Assembly: GCA_011526045.1 (NCBI GenBank) | Contig: WYBE01000002.1 | Coordinates: 124,001-188,000, forward strand | Reading direction: 5' to 3' | Origin: Nevskiales bacterium | GTDB taxonomy: Bacteria; Pseudomonadota; Gammaproteobacteria; Steroidobacterales; GCA-2729495 | Length of the DNA stretch: 64,000 nt | Shown: positions 43,696 to 52,537 of the stretch, one piece after another | Numbering within the stretch: position 1 is the stretch's first letter | How the letters are laid out: every line of letters starts with the position of its first letter | Notes under the pieces: generated by a model | What the model saw: only the letters and a program-made list of their open reading frames with translations | Database searches by the model: none | What the model was told of the DNA's origin: nothing | Position numbers and translations under genes: made by a program

Positions 43696-44448
43696 TCACC
43701 GCTTCTCGCGTCGGTAGGACTCATGCAGCGTCACCGGCGACGCACGCCGCCGCCGCATGCGGAGATTCAGTGCCTCCACGCCCACCGAGAATGCCATCGC
43801 GAAATAGACGTAGCCCTTGGGCACATGATGCTCGAACCCGTCGGCGATCAGGACCACACCGATCACCACCAGGAAGGACAGCGCGAGCATCTTGACCGTC
43901 GGGTGCGCAGAAACGAACTCGCCGATCGGCCCGGCAAACAACATCATCAGCGCCACCGAGGTCACGACGGCAGCCACCATCACCGCCAGTTCATCCACCA
44001 TGCCGACCGCGGTAATGATCGAGTCGAGCGAAAACACCATGTCCACGACCATGATCTGCAGGATGACTGCGGAGAAGGTGGCGTGAACCCGCGCCGACGT
44101 GCCGCCCTCCTCGCCTTCGAGCAACTGGTGGATCTCCATGGTGCTCTTCCACAGGAGAAACAGCCCACCGCCGACCAGGATCAGGTCGCGGCCGGATATC
44201 TCCTGCCCGATCACGGAGAACAGCGGCGTCGTGAGACCGATGATCCAGGACAGCAGGAACAACAGGCCGATGCGCATGAACATGGCCATGAACAGCCCCA
44301 GTCGTCGCGCAAGACCGCGCTGGCCGGCCGGCAGCTTGTCCACCAGGATCGAGATGAAGACGATGTTGTCGATGCCGAGGACCAGTTCCAGCGCAGTCAG
44401 CGTCAGGAACGCCATCCACGCCTCGGGGCTGGCGAGCAATTCGAGCAT
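43696..44448 (-). CDS. TerC family integral membrane protein
   Basis: A 250-residue seven-helix protein. The TerC signature is visible: ALELVLGIDNIVFISILVDK near the N terminus, a second Asp-containing helix (VVDMVFSLDSIITAVGMVDE) and VVIGVVLIADGFEHHVPKGY. The two intramembrane Asp residues are characteristic of this family, linked to metal (manganese) export in other bacteria. ATG 44448 is preceded by AGGGG at 7 bases; ATG 44454 is an alternative. Basic tail HESYRREKR. No tellurite genes are nearby. Confidence 0.9.
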   Translation of the reverse strand: MLELLASPEAWMAFLTLTALELVLGIDNIVFISILVDKLPAGQRGLARRLGLFMAMFMRIGLLFLLSWIIGLTTPLFSVIGQEISGRDLILVGGGLFLLWKSTMEIHQLLEGEEGGTSARVHATFSAVILQIMVVDMVFSLDSIITAVGMVDELAVMVAAVVTSVALMMLFAGPIGEFVSAHPTVKMLALSFLVVIGVVLIADGFEHHVPKGYVYFAMAFSVGVEALNLRMRRRRASPVTLHESYRREKR

Positions 44449-44484
44449 GGACATCCCCTGGCCGCGGAAATCCGGCCCGCGTTG

Positions 44485-45477
44485 CTACTGTTTCGCAGGC
44501 GCCGGCTGCTGCGTACGCGCGTAGTGCTCCAGGCTCGAGAGGCTCGGCTCGTCGCTCCACTTCTCGGGCGCGTTGAAATACTTCGCGTAGTTCTTCTCCG
44601 CGTAGTCGAGCACGGAACGGCCGAAGATCTCGTCCAGGTTCTGCGTCGTGCCCATGTAACAGTTGTACAGGCAGAAACCGGGTGCCTGTCCCATGAGCAT
44701 CCACGGCAGCCACGGCGTCACCCGATTCCAGGTGCCGCGATAATCCACGGTGGTCAGTTTCGGATTCTGCATGTCCTCGGCACGCACATGGTGTGCGAAG
44801 TACTCAGAAACCTGCGCCGTGGGGCCGGATGACTCCCGCGGCCACTTGTCCGGCTGCAACGCATTCGGATAGGCGAGATGGATGTGGATTTCCATCTCCA
44901 GCCAGTCCGCATGCTGATTCCAGCGCAGGATGAACGGCGGACGCTTCGGCGGCGGGCCTTCCCGGTTCAGGCCGCCGAAGGAGGGCGGCAGCGGGAAGTA
45001 CTCCTCGATCAGGTAGTTGAATGGGTCGTTGTCCACGTGCACCGGCTTCACCATTTCACCGGTGATGGAGTTCTTCCACTCCGTCAGCACCTCGCCGCTG
45101 CGCAGGTCCGTGTAGAGGATGATCTCGCGGCACAGTCTCTCGATCGCGCCGTCGGGACGCTGGATGAGCCGGATCGCGCCAAACCCCTGCGAACCGACGA
45201 GATCGACTGCCCGCTTGCCCGGCTGCACAGCATTCACATAGCCCTTGAACCAGAAATACTTCTGCTTGCCCCAGTCGGTATCACCCTGGATGCGTGCGTA
45301 GGCCATCTGGTTGCCCTTGCCGGTGCGCAGGTCGAGGAATGGCCCCTCGATCGCCGGGCCCTTGCCGGCCACGCTCGCGGCAGCAGCCGATCCCGGCAGC
45401 GAACCGAGTGCGAGCGTCATCGCTCCGGCGGCGCCGACGGAAGCGAACGACAGTACATCCCTGCGGGTGGCCTGCAT
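44485..45477 (-). CDS. Tat-exported DUF1838 family protein
   Basis: A 330-residue protein starting at ATG 45477 with an AAGGGA ribosome site 7 bases upstream. A twin-arginine signal (TRRDVLSFASVGAAGAMTLA) spans about residues 4-33. The mature part carries DUF1838 features: KYFWFKGYVNAVQPGKRAVD, DLRSGEVLTEWKNSITGE, and PGFCLYNCYMGTTQNLDEIF. The function of DUF1838 is not established; members occur near degradative genes. Tat use suggests folding or cofactor insertion before export. It lies between MFS carrier B and TerC on the same strand. Confidence 0.85.
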   Translation of the reverse strand: MQATRRDVLSFASVGAAGAMTLALGSLPGSAAAASVAGKGPAIEGPFLDLRTGKGNQMAYARIQGDTDWGKQKYFWFKGYVNAVQPGKRAVDLVGSQGFGAIRLIQRPDGAIERLCREIILYTDLRSGEVLTEWKNSITGEMVKPVHVDNDPFNYLIEEYFPLPPSFGGLNREGPPPKRPPFILRWNQHADWLEMEIHIHLAYPNALQPDKWPRESSGPTAQVSEYFAHHVRAEDMQNPKLTTVDYRGTWNRVTPWLPWMLMGQAPGFCLYNCYMGTTQNLDEIFGRSVLDYAEKNYAKYFNAPEKWSDEPSLSSLEHYARTQQPAPAKQ

Positions 45478-45587
45478 CACGTGATCCCTTTTTTTATCGG
45501 TTTGGGTTTGTTGGCCCGGCCCATGGGCCGATCCGGTTGCGCATGATCGCTGTACCGCCGTCGCGAAAGCAACCATCCACGGGGCGA

Positions 45588-46946
45588 TCAGCCGCCACGT
45601 GGCGCTGCAGCACCCCGGGCAAAGAACATCAGGAGCAGCGCGAGCACGATCATGACCATGTTCGACGCCGCCATGTACAGGAACGGCCCGACGGGTCGCC
45701 AGTGGTCGAACAGCCAACCGCCGACCAGGCCGACCACCATGATGCCGAGCGCACCGAACAGGCTGAACAGCCCGAGCACCGCGCCCCTGCCCCGTTCGGG
45801 AGCCTCCTTGCCGATCAGCGACGTCGCCGAGATGTTGGCGGCCATCTCGCCGGCGCCCACGAACGCCGCCGCGATATACATCGGGCCGCCGAGCGGGTTG
45901 TCGAGCAGCCCGAGCGAGGCGTAGCCGACGAAGGCCACCGTCATGCCGAGCGCGAGGCCGACGACCCGATCGATGCGGTCGAGCACGATGCCGAAGATCA
46001 CCGCCCACGGCAGAGCGAACGCCTGAATGACCACGAAGAAGGTCGTCGCCTTGATGGTCGCCTCCGCGGTGGTCATGCCCTGCGCGATTCCCTCGCGCAC
46101 CAGCCAGAGAGTCAGGAACTGGCTGACGACGGCCAGATCGGCACGCGACACGAACGCGGCCGCATACCCGAGAGCGACCCGCGGCATGCGCCCCGCCGCA
46201 AGTCCGATCTTCAGCGTCGCCAGCAGCGGGTCGCGCTGCGAAGCCTGGGATGGCGCACCGGGTTTCAGGCCCAGGAGCAGGACTGCGGCGAGCATGATGC
46301 AGCAGGCCGCGAGCGACCAGTAGGTGTAGCGGCCGGCGAGAACAGGATCGAAACCCAGGTCGATGAACCGCTGCGGCAGCGCGCCGATCAGGCGCGGCAA
46401 CGTCGCAATGCCGACGCCGTTGAAGACGAACACCGTGGCGATCATCCTGGAGCGGGTGGCATCCACCGGATAGTCGTTGGCCACCGAGGCCAGCATCACA
46501 TTCACGCAGGCCGCGCCACTGGCAATGAACAGCCGGAACAGGACCAGCTCCAGTTTCACCGCATCCGGCTCGCCCGAAGCGAGCGGATACAGGCAGTAAC
46601 CGATCGCGAGCAACACGAATCCCACGGCGAACACGGGCGGACGCCCGGCGCGGTCGGAGACCGCACCGGCCAGCCCGACCAGCAGCAGCACCACGAGTTC
46701 CTGCACCACCAGCAGCGTCCCCGTCAGAGCGCCCTGTTCGTTCGCGGGGATACGCAGCATCTCGTTGAAGAGGTACGCCTGCATGATGCCAACCGAATTC
46801 AGCATCGCCATGGCGAAGTACGAGACGAAGAACAGCGTGAGGGCGTGACGGTAGGTAACGCCGGGCTGCAGGCGCAGGGGCCCCAGTTGCAACCCGGCAC
46901 GCTCGGAGGCTTTGTCGCCGCCTTCCGGGGACGCAGTGACACTCAT
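45588..46946 (-). CDS. Major facilitator superfamily transporter B
   Basis: A 452-residue 12-helix MFS protein, start ATG 46946 (MSVTASPEGGDKASERAG). MFS loop motif GAVSDRAGRPPVFAVGF, second-half IVLDRIDRVVGLALGMTVAF and KEAPERGRGAVLGLFSLFG. Paralogue of carrier A (40659-41984); both begin with a G-x-LQPGVT-type cytosolic segment. Probably imports the substrate of the ALDH/DUF1838 pathway, but no direct evidence identifies it. Confidence 0.88.
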   Translation of the reverse strand: MSVTASPEGGDKASERAGLQLGPLRLQPGVTYRHALTLFFVSYFAMAMLNSVGIMQAYLFNEMLRIPANEQGALTGTLLVVQELVVLLLVGLAGAVSDRAGRPPVFAVGFVLLAIGYCLYPLASGEPDAVKLELVLFRLFIASGAACVNVMLASVANDYPVDATRSRMIATVFVFNGVGIATLPRLIGALPQRFIDLGFDPVLAGRYTYWSLAACCIMLAAVLLLGLKPGAPSQASQRDPLLATLKIGLAAGRMPRVALGYAAAFVSRADLAVVSQFLTLWLVREGIAQGMTTAEATIKATTFFVVIQAFALPWAVIFGIVLDRIDRVVGLALGMTVAFVGYASLGLLDNPLGGPMYIAAAFVGAGEMAANISATSLIGKEAPERGRGAVLGLFSLFGALGIMVVGLVGGWLFDHWRPVGPFLYMAASNMVMIVLALLLMFFARGAAAPRGG

Positions 46947-47129
46947 CGGCAACGACTCGCAGTGCGGCAGCGCACGCCGCATCGTGACGCATGTCCGGCC
47001 TCGCTACAAACTCCCGGATGCCCGCTGACCGTTGCGTGAATCCCGCCGATCGTGGACCACCGCCGTTTCTGACATCCGCCGGTGCGGGCGGTATGCTTGC
47101 GCGGTCAGGCAACCACCGGAACGGCCCGC

Positions 47130-48200
47130 ATGAAGATCGTCAAGCGCCTGTTGATCACCATCGGCATCCTCGTACTGGTCATAGGCGGAACGACGTTCTG
47201 GATGCTCTACCGAAGTGGCGCGTTCCGGGAGATCAAACCGCATTTTGCCGGCCGTTGTGAAGCGCTGCCGTTACCGGGCAGCAGCGAAGACATCCAGGTG
47301 GACCGCGAACGCGGCATGGCCTACCTCTCCGTCATCGACCGCAAAAGCATCGTCGAGGGCAAGGATGCGCAGGGCACGGTGATGCGCGTCGACCTCAACA
47401 CGCGACCCTTCGCGGCCGTCGACGCGCTGCTCAGCCGGCCGTCGAGCCTGCGCCCGCACGGCCTGAGCCTGTATGTGGGCGCGGACGGCGTGCGGCGACT
47501 GTTCGTCATCAACCACGGCCGGGATCGTGGCGGCGATTCGGAAGCGGTGGAACTCTTCATCGAAACGGCACCCGGTGAATTCAGCCATGTCGAGACATTC
47601 CACGGACGGGCGCTGAACTCCCCGAACGACCTGGTCGCCGTCGGGCCGCGGCAGTTCTACGTCGCCAACGACAAGGCGCTTGGCGGAGCCTTCGCCGGCA
47701 TCCTGCAAATGGCCGGTATCGGCGCCTCGCCGCTCAGCTACTTCGATGGCGGGCAGGCCCGCGATGTCCTCACGGATATCGCCTCCGGCGGCGGCATCAA
47801 TGCCGCGCCGGACTATCGCACGCTGTACATCGCCGAGACGACCGGCAAACGGCTGCGCATCGTCGATCGCCGCGAAGACGGCAGCGTCAGCGAGCGCATG
47901 CGCGTGGAGCTCGACACCGCACCCGACAACATCGACGTCGCAGCCGACGGCAGCCTGTGGGTGGCCGGGCACGCCAACACGCTCGCGCTCGTGCGTCACT
48001 TCATCGGCGGCACGCCGGCACCAAGCCAGGTGTGGCGGGTCGCGCTCGGGCCGGGCGCGGCCGCCAGCGTCGAGGAGCTCTATCTCGACGATGGCAAGCA
48101 GATATCGGCCGGCAGCGTCGGCGCCACCTGGGACAAGCTCCTGCTGATCGGCTCCATCACGGAGCGCAAGATCCTGATCTGCGAACGCGCGGGCCCCTGA
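47130..48200 (+). CDS. Membrane-anchored paraoxonase/SMP-30-like beta-propeller hydrolase
   Basis: A 356-residue protein with an N-terminal membrane anchor (about 5-26, VKRLLITIGILVLVIGGTTF). The propeller carries the paraoxonase-type blade LNSPNDLVAVGPRQFYVAND, in which Asn-Asp and the later Asn-Asp are calcium-ligand positions in PON1, plus VELDTAPDNIDVAADGSLWV, a third metal site. Calcium-dependent lactonase or arylesterase activity on the periplasmic side is likely. Divergent from MFS carrier B across a 183-base gap. ATG 47130 gives the anchor; the longer frame from 47082 adds only 16 residues. Confidence 0.82.
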   Translation: MKIVKRLLITIGILVLVIGGTTFWMLYRSGAFREIKPHFAGRCEALPLPGSSEDIQVDRERGMAYLSVIDRKSIVEGKDAQGTVMRVDLNTRPFAAVDALLSRPSSLRPHGLSLYVGADGVRRLFVINHGRDRGGDSEAVELFIETAPGEFSHVETFHGRALNSPNDLVAVGPRQFYVANDKALGGAFAGILQMAGIGASPLSYFDGGQARDVLTDIASGGGINAAPDYRTLYIAETTGKRLRIVDRREDGSVSERMRVELDTAPDNIDVAADGSLWVAGHANTLALVRHFIGGTPAPSQVWRVALGPGAAASVEELYLDDGKQISAGSVGATWDKLLLIGSITERKILICERAGP

Positions 48201-48246
48201 AGGCACGGCGCGTGGTCCGTCCGACGCCGGACACGTCCCGGCGCGC

Positions 48247-48672
48247 TCAGTGATCGCCGAGCTGCTGGTGGAGGCGCGGATCGTGGGTGCGGAAGTGCAC
48301 CGAAAACCACTGCTCGAGGTCGGCGCCGAGGCTTTCGCAGCAGCAGTAGCCCTCGTCTTCGACCGCCTCGTCCATGATGTCGCGCAGGCGGTCGAGCAGC
48401 GCCTCGTGGTCCGCCTTGTGAATCGCATACTGGTCGTAGCGCGCTTCACGCATCACCTTTTCCTCGAGCGCGAAGTGTGCGGAGATGCGCGCGTAGATCT
48501 CGCCGAGAAACTCGCGTGTAAGGTCCCCGGAGCAGCCGCCTGCCATCCTGCCGAACAGGCTGTTGATGAGTTCGATCAGCTGGCGGTGCTCGTGGTCCAC
48601 GCCGGGCATGCCGGTGGAGAACTGGTCCTTCCAGACCAGCAGCGAGTGGCCGCCGTCGGTGCGCTCAGTCAA
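48247..48672 (-). CDS. Bacteriohaemerythrin with a triple-cysteine loop
   Basis: A 141-residue single-domain haemerythrin. All seven di-iron ligands can be placed: His29 (DHEHRQLIELIN), His66 and Glu70 (HFALEE), His85 and His89 (HKADHE), His126 and Asp131 (WFSVHFRTHD). It should bind O2 reversibly or handle NO. Unusual: three consecutive cysteines at 110-112 (EGYCCCES) in the loop before the last helix. Overlaps the preceding unknown gene by 8 bases, so it is the last gene of the haem-copper reductase cluster. Confidence 0.92.
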   Translation of the reverse strand: MTERTDGGHSLLVWKDQFSTGMPGVDHEHRQLIELINSLFGRMAGGCSGDLTREFLGEIYARISAHFALEEKVMREARYDQYAIHKADHEALLDRLRDIMDEAVEDEGYCCCESLGADLEQWFSVHFRTHDPRLHQQLGDH

Positions 48673-49171
48673 AGATGAACCCTCCTGCCGCCGGCCGGAA
48701 TCCTATCACCAGATTCTGGCCAGGCTGCAATTCGATCCGGCGTTGCGCCTCGTAATCGAAGCCGCCGTCCTCACGCCGGCTGTCGCGCAGGCGCGCGGTC
48801 AGCTCGTGTGAGCCGGCAACCACCGGAAAACGCTTGTAAACATGCGACGGCCCGTCATGCCACAGGCCGGTCGCCGGCTGGACGCCACTGAATACCTGCT
48901 GGCCGTCGAGGAAGAGCTCGAGCACGATCGGCATGCGCTCGCGCTTGCAGTCGGCGGGTTTGCGCCGGTTGGTCGGCAGCTTGGCCAGTTCCTCGGGGGG
49001 CAACTGCTTGCACTCGTAGCGATGCGCACCGGCGTGGCTGAACGCGAGCTTGATCATCGCCTTGTCGGCGCCGAGATGCTCATAGGCCGGCAGCACGGAA
49101 AAATAGGCAATCACGAATATGAACGCGCCGTAGGCGAGGACCTGGGCGATCAGCTTCCCGGCATCAGGCAC
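48665..49171 (-). CDS. Single-pass membrane protein of the reductase cluster, unknown
   Basis: A 168-residue protein from GTG 49171, preceded by GAGGAG at 7 bases; the longer frame overlaps the upstream gene. Membrane helix about 8-26 (AQVLAYGAFIFVIAYFSVLP), followed by a presumably periplasmic domain with two cysteines (HRYECKQLPP and KPADCKRERM, about 17 residues apart), a beta-rich part (ELFLDGQQVFSGVQPATGLW) and a final PGQNLVIGFRPAAGGFIFD. No family is recognised. Overlaps at both ends bind it to the cytochrome b fusion and the haemerythrin. Confidence 0.75.
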   Translation of the reverse strand: MPDAGKLIAQVLAYGAFIFVIAYFSVLPAYEHLGADKAMIKLAFSHAGAHRYECKQLPPEELAKLPTNRRKPADCKRERMPIVLELFLDGQQVFSGVQPATGLWHDGPSHVYKRFPVVAGSHELTARLRDSRREDGGFDYEAQRRIELQPGQNLVIGFRPAAGGFIFD

Positions 49172-50744
49172 GGCTGCGCTCCTCGTCCGTGCCGGTCTCG
49201 GCGCTGCGAGGCGAACGTGCCGGGCGTGCCGGCAGTGGCCCCAGGGCCGCAACGGCCGCGCGAAATTCCGCCATCTCCTCGCCGCGCCGCGCGGTACTGG
49301 CAACGAAGCTCAGGTGAATCCGCTCGCGCGGCACCCGGGCGCGCAGGTACGGATCGCGCTGCCCGGCAACACGCCTGCGCGTCCACTCATCGCCGAGCCG
49401 GAAATAACAGGCAGAGGGGCTGCAACCGGCGACGAACACACCCTCGGCGTGCCGGCGCGATATGACGAAGTCGATGAACGCGGGCGGCAGCGCCCCCACG
49501 CAGGGCAAGGTGACCACGGCGGCGTTGTCCGTCGCCAGGGCAGAGAGACCCACAGCGTGGTCGCAGCCGTAGACGATGACCCGGCCGTCGCCATCCAGCC
49601 TGGCCGCGGCGGCCAGCGTGCGCTCGCGCAGGCCGGCGATGGAGACATCCGGCAACTCGATCCCCGGGATCAGCGCCCCGGCCCGCCGGAACGGCATGGC
49701 GGTCGGACAGGCCCCGGCGCAGATGCCGCAACTGACACATTTGTCGGCACTGACCACCGCCTGCAGTTCGTACGGGGCACCGTCGGTACGCGGCGCCATG
49801 ACGATGGCGGTGTAGGGACAGTCCGCCTCGCAGCGGCTGCAGCCGTTGCAGTTGTCGAGGTGCACCTCGGCGGTGACGAGCCGCTGCGGCGGCACCCAGG
49901 GCAGCAACGCGAGCAGCACCGTTGTCCCGACGGCCACGAGCCACATGACGCCACCCGGCACACTGTCGAGCAACGGGTAGCCGGTCAGGTAGAACCAGTC
50001 GATTCCCAGCGTCTGCGGAACCGTGGCGAGATTCGCAGGCCCCTGGCTCACGGCCGGGAACACGACGGACAGTACCAGCAGGGCCGCCAGCGTGCCGACA
50101 GCGAGCCCTTTCGGCGGGTTGGTCTTGGCGTCAGTGAGGCGCTGAATGTGCACCCACATCAGCATCAGCATGAACAGCGGCACCGCAATGTGGATGTACA
50201 CCATGAGCGTGAAGAACCGCCCGCTGAGCGCGCTATCGCTCAGGAAGTTCGCCGCGATCGGCTCGCCGAAGAACGGCAGCGTGTCCAGCCATTCCGTCGT
50301 CGCGATCGCGACGTACTGGGCAAGCGTGTCCCAGACCATCCAGTAGCCGGTGATTCCACAGATGTAGATGAACCAGAGCAGAGGCACACCGGTGAACCAT
50401 GAGAACCAGCGCCGGCCACGCAACCGGTCGAGCGAGAACTCCCGTGCCAGGTGCAGAAAGGTCACCACCACCAGCCCGTCGGATGCATAGCGATGGAAGC
50501 TGCGCATGACGCTGCCGACCATGAAATGCTCGTGCGTGATCCGCTCCAGCGAGCGGTACGCCTCGGTGATGCCGGTGTCGAAGAAGACGTACAGGTAGAT
50601 GCCGCTGGCGGCAACGATCCAGTAGAAAAACCAGCCGAGCGTTCCCAGGTTCGAGAACGGGTTCCAGGCCGGGCCAAAGGCGTAATCACCGGCCGCCTCG
50701 ACGCGGCGAAAGAGCATGCGCAGCAATCGTTTCAGTGTCTGCAT
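49164..50744 (-). CDS. Cytochrome b / dicluster ferredoxin / MvhD-like three-part fusion
   Basis: A 526-residue membrane redox protein. Residues about 1-285 are a cytochrome b N-terminal domain with haem ligands His84/His98 and His185/His199 (both H-x13-H) and more membrane helices. Residues 299-346 hold two [4Fe-4S] ferredoxin motifs, CNGCSRCEADCP (C299, 302, 305, 309) and CVSCGICAGACP (C336, 339, 342, 346). Residues about 385-485 resemble the hydrogenase/heterodisulfide reductase iron-sulfur (MvhD/FlpD) domain, with C394, C415, C441 and C446 (VFVAGCSPSACYF). The predicted path is quinol or quinone, b haems, Fe-S clusters, cytosolic partner. Located between the SCO gene and the unknown membrane protein, with an 8-base overlap to the latter. 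Confidence 0.88.
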   Translation of the reverse strand: MQTLKRLLRMLFRRVEAAGDYAFGPAWNPFSNLGTLGWFFYWIVAASGIYLYVFFDTGITEAYRSLERITHEHFMVGSVMRSFHRYASDGLVVVTFLHLAREFSLDRLRGRRWFSWFTGVPLLWFIYICGITGYWMVWDTLAQYVAIATTEWLDTLPFFGEPIAANFLSDSALSGRFFTLMVYIHIAVPLFMLMLMWVHIQRLTDAKTNPPKGLAVGTLAALLVLSVVFPAVSQGPANLATVPQTLGIDWFYLTGYPLLDSVPGGVMWLVAVGTTVLLALLPWVPPQRLVTAEVHLDNCNGCSRCEADCPYTAIVMAPRTDGAPYELQAVVSADKCVSCGICAGACPTAMPFRRAGALIPGIELPDVSIAGLRERTLAAAARLDGDGRVIVYGCDHAVGLSALATDNAAVVTLPCVGALPPAFIDFVISRRHAEGVFVAGCSPSACYFRLGDEWTRRRVAGQRDPYLRARVPRERIHLSFVASTARRGEEMAEFRAAVAALGPLPARPARSPRSAETGTDEERSRA

Positions 50745-50781
50745 GCGCGGGCTCCGGTCTGTTGGTGCGCGCAGGTGTGCA

Positions 50782-51582
50782 TTAGCCAGCCCGCCGCCAG
50801 GTGCGTACGATCATCCAGCCGACCAGGGCGAGGCAGGTTACCGCCACGAAGATCTCGACGAACAACGAGTAGTCGAACCGGTAACGGCCCGTGCTCGGAT
50901 CGAACACCGTGCAATACAGGCGCACGTCGTTCGTCAGGCTCGTCAGCAGCCCGGCATCGGGCGGGGTGCGGAAGACCAGCGCCTTCAGCGGCTCGACCAG
51001 CGCCGGTGCCGGAAAGCGGTCGCCATAGACCTGCCGGTAGACCCTGCCCTCGCGATCGAGCACCGTCGCCTGCGTCAGGTGATCGAACCCCTTCGACGAT
51101 GCCACGAACGAGAAGCCGAGATCGCGGACAAGACCGGCAACCGTCTGCGGATCACCGCTCAGGAACCGCCAGCCGCCGCCATCGTCTATGCCGCGCTCAC
51201 GAGCAAACTGGCGCATGCGCACCGGGCTGTCATTGGCGGCATCGAAACCGATCGTGAGCACGCGGAAACTGTCCTTGCCGAGCACCTTGCGGGCATCCTG
51301 CACCACGCCGGCCAGATACTCGGTGACCATCGGGCAGGTGTGATAGCAACTCGTGTACACGAGGCTCACCACGACTGGCGTGCCACGCAGGCTGCCGAGC
51401 GTGACTACCTGGCCGGCGGTGTCGGTGAATCGGTACTCGCCCGAAATCTCGCGACCGACCGCCGCCTCACTGGTGCGCAGCACCTGCTCGCGGTCGAGCG
51501 CGGCGGAAGCTGCAGTGAACGGGCCAATGGCCAGGAAGAATGCAGGGCCGGCAAACCGGACCAGGATGCGCCATAACAGCAT
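50782..51582 (-). CDS. SCO1/SenC-type copper chaperone
   Basis: A 266-residue thioredoxin-fold protein with a signal/anchor at the N terminus (about 5-28) and the copper-binding Cys79-x3-Cys83 in YTSCYHTCPMV; a conserved His follows in KGFDHLTQATVLD. A second membrane helix at the C terminus (about 238-258, VEIFVAVTCLALVGWMIV) is unusual for SCO. It inserts copper into the CuA site of the adjacent subunit II. The Nitrosomonas sNOR operon carries a senC gene in the same neighbourhood. Starts 11 bases after the cyoE-like stop. Confidence 0.9.
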   Translation of the reverse strand: MLLWRILVRFAGPAFFLAIGPFTAASAALDREQVLRTSEAAVGREISGEYRFTDTAGQVVTLGSLRGTPVVVSLVYTSCYHTCPMVTEYLAGVVQDARKVLGKDSFRVLTIGFDAANDSPVRMRQFARERGIDDGGGWRFLSGDPQTVAGLVRDLGFSFVASSKGFDHLTQATVLDREGRVYRQVYGDRFPAPALVEPLKALVFRTPPDAGLLTSLTNDVRLYCTVFDPSTGRYRFDYSLFVEIFVAVTCLALVGWMIVRTWRRAG

Positions 51583-51593
51583 GGCGCGCCGCG

Positions 51594-52463
51594 CTAGGCT
51601 AAAAGGGCATTGTCGAGAATCGCGGCCGTCAGCAGCACGCCAAGCTGCACGATGGAAGCGGCGAATACGCGCCAGCCCTGCGCCACGGTCGGCGATTTCA
51701 CCAGGCGCCACGAAGCCTGGGTGAAATACCAGCCACTGCCGGCGGCACCGAGCAGATACAACCAGCCCATGCCGTACAGCACGGGCAACAGGGATAGCAG
51801 CACGAGTGCGACCACGTGAGCGAAAATGGTCAGCGTAGTGGTCCGGTCGCTCACGACCGTCGGCAGCATCGGCACGCCGACGCGCAGGTAATCGCGCTTG
51901 CACGCAAAGGCCATCGCCCAGAAGTGCGGTGGTGTCCAGAGGAACAGCACGACCGCCAGGATCAGCGGCGCCGGCTCCAGCGCTGCGCCCACGGCTGCCG
52001 CGCCGGCCAACACGGCAAAGCTCCCGGCCAATCCGCCGATCACGATGTTGAGCCAGGTGCGCCGCTTCAGCCACACCGTGTACACGACGCCGTAGGTGAA
52101 CGCACCGAGGAATACGTATGCGGCCGCTGCCAGATTCGCCGCCCAGGCAGTGGCCGCGAGAGACAACACCGTGGCGAGCGCGATACCCGCCAACCAGTAC
52201 CGCTCATTGCTCGGCAGCCGGCCCGTGACGAACGGCCGCTTCTGCGTGCGCGTCATGACGCGATCGATGTCGCGCTCGTAAAGCTGGTTGAATGCACCGG
52301 CGGCGGCGGACGAGAGCAGCACCGCCAGGCCCAGGATGCTGAGCTGCAGCGGCGTCAGCGTATTTTCGGGACTCACCGCGACGCCGGCCACGGCGCAGGC
52401 CGCGATCAGGAAGCTCAGCCGCACTTTGGCGGCGTCGTAAACGAGTTTCAGGGTCTCGGTCAT
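51594..52463 (-). CDS. cyoE: Protohaem IX farnesyltransferase (haem O synthase)
   Basis: A 289-residue UbiA-family prenyltransferase. The first Asp-rich site is NQLYERDIDRVMTRTQKRP and the second includes FACKRDYLRVGVPMLP; WTPPHFWAMAF is the CyoE signature. About nine membrane helices. It makes haem O, so the reductase encoded upstream may use haem O or A; no ctaA is present here. ATG 52463 lacks a strong ribosome site; TTG 52496 is in frame upstream. Confidence 0.93.
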   Translation of the reverse strand: MTETLKLVYDAAKVRLSFLIAACAVAGVAVSPENTLTPLQLSILGLAVLLSSAAAGAFNQLYERDIDRVMTRTQKRPFVTGRLPSNERYWLAGIALATVLSLAATAWAANLAAAAYVFLGAFTYGVVYTVWLKRRTWLNIVIGGLAGSFAVLAGAAAVGAALEPAPLILAVVLFLWTPPHFWAMAFACKRDYLRVGVPMLPTVVSDRTTTLTIFAHVVALVLLSLLPVLYGMGWLYLLGAAGSGWYFTQASWRLVKSPTVAQGWRVFAASIVQLGVLLTAAILDNALLA

Positions 52464-52537
52464 TATCAGTTTGTCGTCCGACCGGATCGACCCCAAGCGA
52501 ACGCCCGGCTGCGGCCCGGTTCTCCGCTACTTCACGC

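Noticed and set aside
45294-47039. 581-codon plus-strand open frame opposite DUF1838 and the MFS gene
   Set aside because: Shadow of well-recognised minus-strand genes.
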